This document shows, piece by piece, positions 1 through 4,887 of a DNA stretch of 5,746 nt (positions within the stretch are counted from its first letter, which is position 1; each line of letters begins with the position of its first letter). The notes below the pieces were generated by a model. It was not told the origin of the DNA. It saw only the letters and a list, made by a program, of their open reading frames with translations, and made no database searches. The position numbers and the translations under genes are program-made. Source of the DNA: JAAYBR01 sp033813475 (GTDB lineage: Bacteria > Hydrogenedentota > Hydrogenedentia > Hydrogenedentales > CAITNO01); NCBI GenBank assembly GCA_033813475.1, contig JAPXRP010000244.1:1-5746 (forward strand), written 5' to 3'.

Positions 1-505
1 CCTTCAGGGACTTGTACAGCAGCATTTCCCGGCCGTCAATCTCCAGCAGCTCCACGAGATCCTCGCAGGCGCGGGTCCGCTCGTTCAGCCTTCCGCCGTC
101 CTGGCGCGGGTCCACAAAAGTGCCCAGCCCCACGCGGGTGAGCAGGCCGGGGCGCCCCCCCGCCATCTCGCGGTAGAGCTGGCACATGACGCCCTGCGGG
201 ATGTTGTACGCCTCCACCTGGTTCATGGCGATCAGTTTGACCACCTCGTGGTTCAGGCCGAAGTGCGCGCCGATCACCCGCTTCATCAGGCCGGGATAGC
301 CGAAGTGGTTCATTCCCCTGCGCTCGGGGCTGAAGGGGCCCAGGCCCGCCGCCCAGATGAAGGTCAGGTCGCGCGGGGAGCCGGTCGCCTCGAAGACCCG
401 GTTAAACGCCGGATACACCTCCTCCGACGGCATCGGCACCACCAGCACGCTCGCCCCGTCCTTGATCTGCGCAACGGCCTCGTCTGCGGTGACCACTTTT
501 GCCAT
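1..505 (-). CDS. Propionate/acetoacetate-type CoA-transferase, N-terminal part (truncated by window edge)
   Basis: This is the N-terminal 168 residues of a family I CoA-transferase, which moves CoA between acyl-CoA and free carboxylic acids in the cytoplasm. The closest match I recall is the propionate CoA-transferase (Pct)/YdiF type, in which both subunit domains are fused in one chain. Shared landmarks are an N-terminal ITADEA-like segment (VTADEA, residues 5-10), HFGYPGLMKRVIGAHF (67-82), NQVEAYNIPQGVMCQLYRE (95-113), GLGTFVDPRQDGGRLNE (126-142) and VELLEIDGRE (151-160). The glycine-rich SGF-type segment usually near residues 20-30 is VVPMPSEE here, a divergence. The catalytic glutamate lies in the missing C-terminal half, so activity and substrate cannot be judged. 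The ATG at 503-505 is chosen because AGGAG (513-517) sits 7 nt upstream. The gene follows photolyase on the same strand after a 111-bp gap with its own candidate promoter. Family assignment is confident; substrate is not. Confidence 0.86.
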   Translation of the reverse strand, partial: MAKVVTADEAVAQIKDGASVLVVPMPSEEVYPAFNRVFEATGSPRDLTFIWAAGLGPFSPERRGMNHFGYPGLMKRVIGAHFGLNHEVVKLIAMNQVEAYNIPQGVMCQLYREMAGGRPGLLTRVGLGTFVDPRQDGGRLNERTRACEDLVELLEIDGREMLLYKSLK

Positions 506-512
506 GTCTGCT

Positions 513-517
513 CTCCT
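513..517 (-). promoter_or_regulatory. Shine-Dalgarno of the CoA-transferase
   Basis: AGGAG on the minus strand, 7 nt before the ATG at 505. It fixes the start codon of the truncated CoA-transferase. Confidence 0.75.
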
Positions 518-528
518 GTTGGTGCGGG

Positions 529-540
529 ATTGTAAACAAT
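529..540. promoter_or_regulatory. Operator-like dyad upstream of the CoA-transferase
   Basis: ATTGT-AA-ACAAT on the plus strand is a perfect 5+2+5 inverted repeat. It lies between the candidate promoter and the Shine-Dalgarno, about 24 bp before the start codon, where a repressor could block transcription. It is AT-rich inside a GC-rich gap. No regulator gene is in the window and I cannot assign a family; it could be chance. Confidence 0.3.
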
Positions 541-574
541 GCGCCGGATTCGCGCCCAGTCTGGTTTTTCGCAT

Positions 575-604
575 ACTATCCCGTTTTCGCAGACAGAATG
601 TCAA
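575..604 (-). promoter_or_regulatory. Candidate sigma70-type promoter for the CoA-transferase
   Basis: On the minus strand a perfect TTGACA (599-604) is followed after 18 bp by GATAGT (575-580), which matches four of six bases of the -10 consensus. It starts 13 bp past the photolyase stop codon and would give a leader of about 60 nt. I see no convincing terminator between photolyase and this site, so read-through from photolyase remains possible. Confidence 0.4.
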
Positions 605-616
605 CCCCGGACGCGG

Positions 617-2041
617 TCAGCGGCGCGCAAGGTGCGCGTGCGCCGCCAGGGCGCGGTCCCGCGCGGCGGCGTGGTCCACGATGGGACGCGGCCAGTTCCC
701 GCCCAGGGTCACCCCGGCCGCGCGCAGCGCATCCCCCGGGGCCTCCCAGGGGCGGTGGATCCAGCGGTTGTCCAGCCCCGCCAGCTCGGGGGCCCACCGC
801 CGGACATACGCGCCGTCCGGGTCGAACTTCATCCCCTGGAGGACCGGGTTGAACACGCGGAAGCAGGGGGCGGCGTCGGGGCCGCATCCCGCCGTCCACT
901 GCCAGCCCAGGCTGTTGTTTGCCGCGTCGGCGTCCACCAGGGTGTCGAGAAACCACGCTGCGCCCGTCTGCCACGGGAGCAGCAGGTCTTTCACGAGGAA
1001 CGAGGCCGCGATCATGCGGACCCGGTTGTGCATCCAGCCCGTATGCCACAGCTCGCGCATGCCCGCGTCCACAATCGGATACCCGGTGCGGCCGCGCCGC
1101 CAGGCTTCGGCGGCGTCCGGGTCGTCGCGCCAGGGGAAGGCCGCGAAGGCCTCCCGCAGGGGGGCCGTCTCCGTGTGCGGAAAGTGGAACAGCATGTGGT
1201 GGCCGAAATCGCGCCAGTACAATTGGCGAATCCAGGCTTCGGCGGCCGTGTTCATCACGGCGCGCGCCGCCAGCTCCTGGACGATCCGGCGTGCGCTGAT
1301 CTCGCCGAAGTGCAGGTGCGGCGACAGGCGCGAGGTGCCCTCCACACCCGGCAGGTCGCGGGCTGTGGGATATTCGGAAAGGGCGCCGTCGGCAAAATCC
1401 GTCCCCGCTTGCGCCGCGCCCGCTTCGCCGGGACACCACGCCTCCCGGAACCCCGCCGCCCAGTCAGGCTTCGGCAGGAGCTCCAGGTCTTCAAGAGACA
1501 GCGAGGCTGGCCAGGTGTCCGGCGCGGGGATGCGCGCGGGCGCGGGCAGGGGAGGGGAGGGGGCCTGCGCGGAAGCGGATTTCCAAAAGGGCGTGAACAC
1601 CTGGAACGGCCCGCCGGATTTCGTCAGGGTTGTTTCAGGGTCTGCCAGCAGGTTCGGCGGGCAGGGGTGGCACCGGGCGCCCAGCGCCTCCAGCGCCGCG
1701 CGGACGCGCGCCTCGTCCTGCCGGGCCGACGGCTCCACTTTCCGCTCCCATCCCACGGACCCCGCGCCGGTCCCGCGCGCCAGGTCCTCCAGCACACGGG
1801 CCGGATCCCCGCGCCGCACCACCAGCCGCGACCCGCGCGCGCGCAGGGCCGCATCCAGGCGCTCCAGCGAATGATGCAGCCACCAGCGGGACGCCGCGCC
1901 CGGCGCGCAGGGAGATTCGGCCCCCTCAGGATGGATGAACACCGGGATGACCGCGCCGCCCGCGCGGCAGGCCTCCGCCAGCGCCGGATGGTCGTCCAGC
2001 CGGAGGTCATTGCGCAGCCATACGATTGCCGGAGAACCCAT
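617..2041 (-). CDS. phr: Class I CPD DNA photolyase
   Basis: The 474-residue protein has the usual length for a flavoenzyme that uses blue light to split cyclobutane pyrimidine dimers. The N-terminal Rossmann antenna domain opens with IVWLRNDLRLDDHPAL (6-21). The FAD-binding helical domain shows TSRLSPHLHFGEIS (236-249), LYWRDF (274-279), RTGYPIVDAGMRELWHTGWM (318-337), MHNRVRMIAASFLVKDLLLPW (starting at 337) and NNSLGWQW (375-382), then FRVFNPVLQGMKFDPDG (394-410). Aligned by eye to E. coli PhrB, the electron-transfer tryptophans W382/W359/W306 correspond to W380/W357/W304, and the Asn near FAD N5 (N378) to N376. The glutamate of the substrate pocket (E. coli E274) appears as Q273. The ATG at 2041 is preceded by GAGGAAGG (2049-2056). 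The gene follows the GH1-like gene after 125 bp on the same strand. A cryptochrome-like role is possible but the sequence reads as a photolyase. Confidence 0.95.
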   Translation of the reverse strand: MGSPAIVWLRNDLRLDDHPALAEACRAGGAVIPVFIHPEGAESPCAPGAASRWWLHHSLERLDAALRARGSRLVVRRGDPARVLEDLARGTGAGSVGWERKVEPSARQDEARVRAALEALGARCHPCPPNLLADPETTLTKSGGPFQVFTPFWKSASAQAPSPPLPAPARIPAPDTWPASLSLEDLELLPKPDWAAGFREAWCPGEAGAAQAGTDFADGALSEYPTARDLPGVEGTSRLSPHLHFGEISARRIVQELAARAVMNTAAEAWIRQLYWRDFGHHMLFHFPHTETAPLREAFAAFPWRDDPDAAEAWRRGRTGYPIVDAGMRELWHTGWMHNRVRMIAASFLVKDLLLPWQTGAAWFLDTLVDADAANNSLGWQWTAGCGPDAAPCFRVFNPVLQGMKFDPDGAYVRRWAPELAGLDNRWIHRPWEAPGDALRAAGVTLGGNWPRPIVDHAAARDRALAAHAHLARR

Positions 2042-2048
2042 GGGCCCG

Positions 2049-2056
2049 CCTTCCTC
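2049..2056 (-). promoter_or_regulatory. Shine-Dalgarno of photolyase
   Basis: GAGGAAGG on the minus strand, 7 nt before the ATG at 2041. It supports this start over internal ones, and the IVWLRNDLR motif follows directly as expected for the family. Confidence 0.65.
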
Positions 2057-2074
2057 ACGGTTAAGTCAAGAAGA

Positions 2075-2095
2075 GCATGGGCAGGATGCCCATGC
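2075..2095. repeat. 8-bp perfect stem-loop between the GH1-like gene and photolyase
   Basis: GCATGGGC (2075-2082) and GCCCATGC (2088-2095) are exact reverse complements around the loop AGGAT. On the minus strand the stem is followed by TCTTCTT, a weak T-rich tail, so it could attenuate or terminate the transcript of the GH1-like gene. Motifs of the form GGGCAGGATGCCCATGCC also resemble dispersed intergenic hairpins I recall from other GC-rich genomes; only one copy is in this window, so that cannot be tested here. Confidence 0.45.
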
Positions 2096-2166
2096 CACCT
2101 CAAAGAGGCCGTCGGGGAGGAGGCAAGGGCTTCCAACCTGTATCCTCTTTTCCTAACACCCCGGCC

Positions 2167-3468
2167 TCAGCCCCGCATTTCCCCGCCGCAATACCTTGCC
2201 GCCGTGCCGGGGCGGATTTCCCCGTGCTCCGCGATGTCGCCGAGGAAATAGGCCGTGGTGTTCGGGGTCCGGGCCAGGGTGTCCCGGTTCACATGCAGGA
2301 GCCCGCCGCCCGTGGTAAACCCCTTTTCCCAGGCAAACCCGTCCAGCAGGGGCTGTGGGAAAAAGCCTTCGACAACCAGTGGCGGCTCCTCCGCCGTGCG
2401 CCGCAGGATCCGCTCCAAATGGTCGCGGAGCCGCGCGCACCGGGCGGGGCCGTCGCCCCCCGGGTCCGGGAGTCCCGTCACGATCAGCGGCGCGCCGTGC
2501 GACGCCATCGCCACCAGCGCCTGCTCAAACCCGTCCGCGTCTGCCGGGGCGTCCTCCAGGCACAGCGAGAACCCCGCGCCGTCCCGCGCGACTTTGGCAT
2601 GGGAGAACCGCGCCGCCAGCGGACTGAACCCGGCGCGCACCGCGCCGCCCCAGGACATGGCGATGAAGTCCGGCTTTCCGCCCTCCTCCCGCGCGGCCGC
2701 CTCGAAGAAGGCATGGTTCAGCCGGCGGCGCAGGCGTTCGGCGGCCCGCCAGTCCCAGGGACTGTCCGGGTCCCACGGATCCACCTCGAAGGCCCGCACC
2801 GACGCGCCGACCCGCGCGTCCGGCCGCAGGGAGCGCAGGATGCGCGCCGCCGCGCCGTGGGCCGCCGCGAGATGCCGGCGGATCGTCTCCGGGGCGCGGC
2901 GTCCGCGCGCGCGCCCGGGCCATGCGCCCTCCGACTGCGACCGCGTGATCCAGTGCTCCGGCTCCACCACGGGCACCCAGTCGCGGCACAGGGGTGCGAG
3001 CGCCTCCAGCGCCGCCCGCGCATAGGCCTCAAACCGCGCCGCCGCCCGCGCGCCCGCCCAGCCGCCCTCCTCCGCGAACCAGCGCGGCGCGGCCACCTCG
3101 TGCAGCGCGGCCACGGGCGTCAAACCCAGGTCCCGCATCCCGGCGAACCCCTCCGCGTAATGCGCCAGCGCATCCGCGTCCACCGTGTCCGGCTCCGGAC
3201 ACACCCGCGCCCACGACAGGCTGACAAGAGCGGCGTTCAACCCCAGCTTCCGCGCCAGGGCGAAATCCGCCCCGTGCCGGTTCCAATGGTCCGCGGCGGT
3301 CTCCGAGGTGGCCCCGTCCGCGATCCGCTTCGGACGCTGCTCCCACCGCCACCAGTCGCTGTGAAAATCCCCCCCCTCCGTCTGGTGCGCCCCCACCGTT
3401 CCGCCAAGGAGAAACCCCTCGGGCAGTTTCGGTCCTTCCTGCGGCTCCTGCGTGCGGCGGTGTTTCAT
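2167..3468 (-). CDS. Divergent GH1-family protein, probably catalytically altered or inactive
   Basis: The 433-residue protein follows the whole GH1 (beta-glucosidase) layout at near-normal length. FLLGGTVGAHQTEGG (19-33) corresponds to the GAATSAYQxEG strand; HWNRHGADFALARKLGLNAA (61-80) and SLSWARVCP (83-91) to the HYHRYKEDIALMKELGLNAYRFSISWSRIxP block; ALHEVAAPRWFAEEGGW (121-137) to the LxHFDLPxWLxxxGGW region. The acid/base motif NEP is present as VEP (168-170), keeping E169 but not the Asn. The nucleophile motif ITENG reads VTGLP (330-334), with Gly at the catalytic Glu. The late NFEWxxGY motif is GFAWEKGF (377-384), losing the sugar-binding Glu. I therefore infer loss or change of hydrolase activity. 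No signal peptide is visible. The ATG overlaps the stop of the upstream membrane gene (ATGA), so translation is probably coupled; there is no clear Shine-Dalgarno of its own. The frame is intact, which argues against a pseudogene. Confidence 0.82.
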   Translation of the reverse strand: MKHRRTQEPQEGPKLPEGFLLGGTVGAHQTEGGDFHSDWWRWEQRPKRIADGATSETAADHWNRHGADFALARKLGLNAALVSLSWARVCPEPDTVDADALAHYAEGFAGMRDLGLTPVAALHEVAAPRWFAEEGGWAGARAAARFEAYARAALEALAPLCRDWVPVVEPEHWITRSQSEGAWPGRARGRRAPETIRRHLAAAHGAAARILRSLRPDARVGASVRAFEVDPWDPDSPWDWRAAERLRRRLNHAFFEAAAREEGGKPDFIAMSWGGAVRAGFSPLAARFSHAKVARDGAGFSLCLEDAPADADGFEQALVAMASHGAPLIVTGLPDPGGDGPARCARLRDHLERILRRTAEEPPLVVEGFFPQPLLDGFAWEKGFTTGGGLLHVNRDTLARTPNTTAYFLGDIAEHGEIRPGTAARYCGGEMRG

Positions 3469-4169
3469 GGGTCGTTCTCAGCGGCGGCGGGAGACTTGCG
3501 CTCCCGCAGGGCATAGAAGGCCCAGCAGAGCGAGATCGGCCCCCAGAACACGGCAATGGGCCACCAGCCACTGCGCAGAACGTTCACATAAAGAAAACTG
3601 AGGGAGCTGTCACTGCGGATGATTGAGAGCGCGTCTAACAAGGCAAAAAAAAGATACCACTTGCCCACCCTGGAAAACTTGGGTGCCCATATCCAGAGGA
3701 ACGGAATAAAGGCGGCAGAAAGAACCAGCGAGAGAGCATGTGTCATCAAGTACGCCCACGCCGACTCCGGCCGTGAGGGGCCGCCACTGTGTCCGCTCAG
3801 AAAGATGTGCAGTATTCGGGCGAAGGAAAAGCCGCTGACGATCATGAAGCCTGTCCAGGAGCGTTTGTGCCGATTCAGCGAATAGAGCAGCCCCCCCATT
3901 GCTGGCAATTGGTCTCCGCACTCCTCGGAAGACTTACTTTGAGTCATCTCTGAAGTTGGATGGCGTTTCCAGGGAAGAAACGGAACGACATACTTTGCCG
4001 CATACCAAAGCGCCAGGGCGAGGGTAGAGAAGGAAAACATCCCCGCCAGTATCGTGTCCTTGTCAAACCCATATTTGGCAAGAGCGATGGTGACAATCGG
4101 GACGCCTATGACAATCCCTATGCCCACATAGACCTTGATGAAGTAGTCCCGCCATTCCTTTTCGAGCAC
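3465..4169 (-). CDS. Unrecognised multi-pass membrane protein
   Basis: A 234-residue protein that I cannot assign to a family. Hydrophobic stretches at about 11-31, 39-64, 105-124, 137-162, 169-186 and 189-222 predict around six transmembrane helices, the last possibly a re-entrant pair. A hydrophilic loop at 66-103 carries TSEMTQSKSSEECGDQ, and the tail (221-234) is charged and short. The start is GTG at 4167-4169, chosen because a purine-rich AGGAGAAGGAAGG (4175-4187) lies 5 nt upstream. Its TGA shares two bases with the ATG of the GH1-like gene, suggesting translational coupling. Base composition is visibly lower in GC than the flanking genes, with A-rich stretches near 3641-3652, suggesting a different origin. 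A weak promoter candidate is TTGCCA (4260-4265) with TATGCT (4235-4240), spaced 19 bp. Alternating hydrophobic and charged segments support it as a real gene rather than a shadow. Confidence 0.75.
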   Translation of the reverse strand: MLEKEWRDYFIKVYVGIGIVIGVPIVTIALAKYGFDKDTILAGMFSFSTLALALWYAAKYVVPFLPWKRHPTSEMTQSKSSEECGDQLPAMGGLLYSLNRHKRSWTGFMIVSGFSFARILHIFLSGHSGGPSRPESAWAYLMTHALSLVLSAAFIPFLWIWAPKFSRVGKWYLFFALLDALSIIRSDSSLSFLYVNVLRSGWWPIAVFWGPISLCWAFYALRERKSPAAAENDP

Positions 4170-4174
4170 TCGAG

Positions 4175-4187
4175 CCTTCCTTCTCCT
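4175..4187 (-). promoter_or_regulatory. Purine-rich ribosome binding site deciding a GTG start
   Basis: AGGAGAAGGAAGG on the minus strand ends 5 nt before the GTG at 4169. It is longer than a typical Shine-Dalgarno and is the main reason for placing the membrane protein start there. Confidence 0.6.
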
Positions 4188-4359
4188 GTTTCCTTGCCGA
4201 CATCAGGACATCCCACCGGTCTCCACCGAGCAAGAGCATACCATCCTTTGCTTCGTGTTTGGCAAGACCCGATCAGCCAGGGCAATCGCACCAAAGCGTC
4301 CCCCGGGAAGCGCCGGTGAACGACATGACCGCCCCGGCAATCCGTGACTCGGTTCTTGT

Positions 4360-4374
4360 TGTCCCGAAGGGACA
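4360..4374. repeat. GAA-loop hairpin, left copy
   Basis: TGTCCC-GAA-GGGACA is a perfect 6-bp stem with loop GAA that directly abuts the left 53-bp arm. It occupies the same place as 4684-4698 in the other copy but has a different stem sequence. Confidence 0.8.
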
Positions 4375-4427
4375 GCCGAATATAGCCCAGGCCAGGCCGC
4401 CGCCCGAAGGGCCAGGCCTGCCCTGGG
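4375..4427. repeat. Left arm of perfect 53-bp inverted repeat
   Basis: It begins GCCGAATATAGCCC and ends GGCCTGCCCTGGG, and matches the reverse complement of 4631-4683 at every base. The arm folds on itself: CCCAGG (4386-4391) with CCTGGG (4422-4427), CAGGCC (4393-4398) with GGCCTG (4415-4420), GCCC (4402-4405) with GGGC (4409-4412) around a GAA loop. Confidence 0.95.
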
Positions 4428-4439
4428 GATGAGGCCCCC

Positions 4440-4463
4440 AAAAAAACATGCCCTGAAAGGGCA
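4440..4463 (-). terminator. Terminator-like hairpin plus T-run
   Basis: On the minus strand TGCCCT-TTC-AGGGCA is followed by TG and then seven Ts (4440-4446), the shape of an intrinsic terminator. It would stop minus-strand transcription coming from the dprA side before the membrane gene. The matching hairpin in the right copy lacks a T-run, so the tail may be accidental. Confidence 0.35.
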
Positions 4464-4466
4464 GCC
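4445..4466. repeat. Left arm of 22-bp inverted repeat, with GAA-loop hairpin
   Basis: This 22-bp segment is the exact reverse complement of 4591-4612. It contains TGCCCT-GAA-AGGGCA (4449-4463), the third GAA-loop hairpin of the module. Confidence 0.92.
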
Positions 4467-4492
4467 TAAATTCGTTTTCTGGAAGAAGACGG

Positions 4493-4508
4493 GGCAGGCG
4501 GGACGCCT
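4493..4508. repeat. Left arm of central 16-bp inverted repeat
   Basis: GGCAGGCGGGACGCCT pairs exactly with 4549-4564 around a 40-nt centre, on the same axis as the two outer pairs. The 26-bp spacers between this pair and the 22-bp pair are equal in length but diverged. Confidence 0.9.
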
Positions 4509-4548
4509 TCAGTACTGAACCACAATCCGCAGGTCTTCTTTGCGCCGC

Positions 4549-4564
4549 AGGCGTCCCGCCTGCC
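4549..4564. repeat. Right arm of central 16-bp inverted repeat
   Basis: AGGCGTCCCGCCTGCC, exact reverse complement of 4493-4508. It marks the centre of the composite palindrome. Confidence 0.9.
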
Positions 4565-4590
4565 TTGTCCTTGGGGGCCGCCACAATCTC

Positions 4591-4612
4591 GGCTGCCCTT
4601 TCAGGGCATGTT
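4591..4612. repeat. Right arm of 22-bp inverted repeat
   Basis: Exact reverse complement of 4445-4466, placed about the same axis as the 53-bp pair (1 bp offset). The hairpin lies at 4594-4608. Confidence 0.92.
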
Positions 4613-4630
4613 CTGTTCTGGCCCGGATAA

Positions 4631-4683
4631 CCCAGGGCAGGCCTGGCCCTTCGGGCGGCGGCCTGGCCTGGGCTATATTCGGC
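4631..4683. repeat. Right arm of perfect 53-bp inverted repeat
   Basis: Exact reverse complement of 4375-4427. Read on the minus strand it forms the same long GAA-capped hairpin (4631-4672). Full identity of the arms, next to diverged flanks, points to recent duplication or ongoing gene conversion. Confidence 0.95.
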
Positions 4684-4698
4684 AACGCTTTCAGCGTT
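4684..4698. repeat. GAA-loop hairpin, right copy
   Basis: On the minus strand this reads AACGCT-GAA-AGCGTT, a 6-bp stem (7 bp if C4683-G4699 is added) with loop GAA, abutting the right 53-bp arm. Five of six stem positions differ from the left copy and all pairs are kept. Confidence 0.8.
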
Positions 4699-4887
4699 GA
4701 AGATATCGTGGAAAGGCGATGAACGGATTCCTTCCAGAAAGGACTCACGGATTTTGGTGCGATTGCCCCACCCGATTAGCCAGAAGTCAGCCAGAAGACT
4801 TTTCACGGCAATAGCGGAAGTGCGGCGTCTGGGGGCCGTGCTATCATGTGCGCGCGGGAGGCAGTCTCCCAGAGGCAAGGCACGCTC

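Larger units (their letters stand above)
4267..4783. mobile_element. MITE-like composite element: two inverted modules with terminal inverted and direct repeats
   Basis: The ends are a 16-bp perfect inverted repeat, GGGCAATCGCACCAAA at 4280-4295 and its reverse complement at 4753-4768. Just outside, a 14-bp direct repeat ACCCGATYAGCCAG occurs at 4267-4280 and 4770-4783 with a single C/T mismatch, as a target-site duplication would. Inside, two inverted copies of a module meet near 4529. No transposase is encoded, so if mobile it would depend on a partner in trans. An alternative is that the direct repeats are part of the repeat family itself and not a duplication; the overlap of the left direct repeat with the first G of the inverted repeat leaves that open. 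The structure is seen directly; mobility is inferred. Confidence 0.55.
4170..4887. other. 718-bp non-coding region between divergent genes
   Basis: This stretch separates the minus-strand membrane gene from plus-strand dprA. Open frames crossing it are made of repeat sequence and show no protein-like pattern, so I call no gene here. Positions 4170-4266 hold the membrane gene leader, 4267-4783 the inverted-repeat element described separately, and 4784-4887 the dprA leader. Confidence 0.7.

Noticed and set aside
539..2251. Long plus-strand open frame (570 codons) antisense to photolyase
   Set aside because: The minus strand encodes a clear photolyase. The plus frame is an open GC-rich antisense frame rich in Arg, Ala, Gly and Pro with no recognisable motif.
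2077..3516. Long plus-strand open frame (479 codons) antisense to the GH1-like gene
   Set aside because: The composition is low-complexity Arg/Pro/Ala and the minus strand gives an ordered GH1 domain.
4509..4748. Small frames (60-79 codons) within the repeat element on both strands
   Set aside because: They consist of hairpin repeats read in frame, lack Shine-Dalgarno sites and look like no protein.
4280..4768. Attenuation leader or riboswitch for dprA or the membrane gene
   Set aside because: The element is symmetric and ends about 120 bp from dprA and about 110 bp from the membrane gene start, with no known aptamer pattern that I recognise.
4267..4783. CRISPR array
   Set aside because: The repeats are inverted pairs about one axis, not regularly spaced direct repeats with unique spacers, and no cas gene is present.
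4856..4870. GGGAG-GCAGT-CTCCC hairpin in the dprA leader
   Set aside because: A 5-bp stem in GC-rich DNA is expected often by chance and has no T-run or other support.
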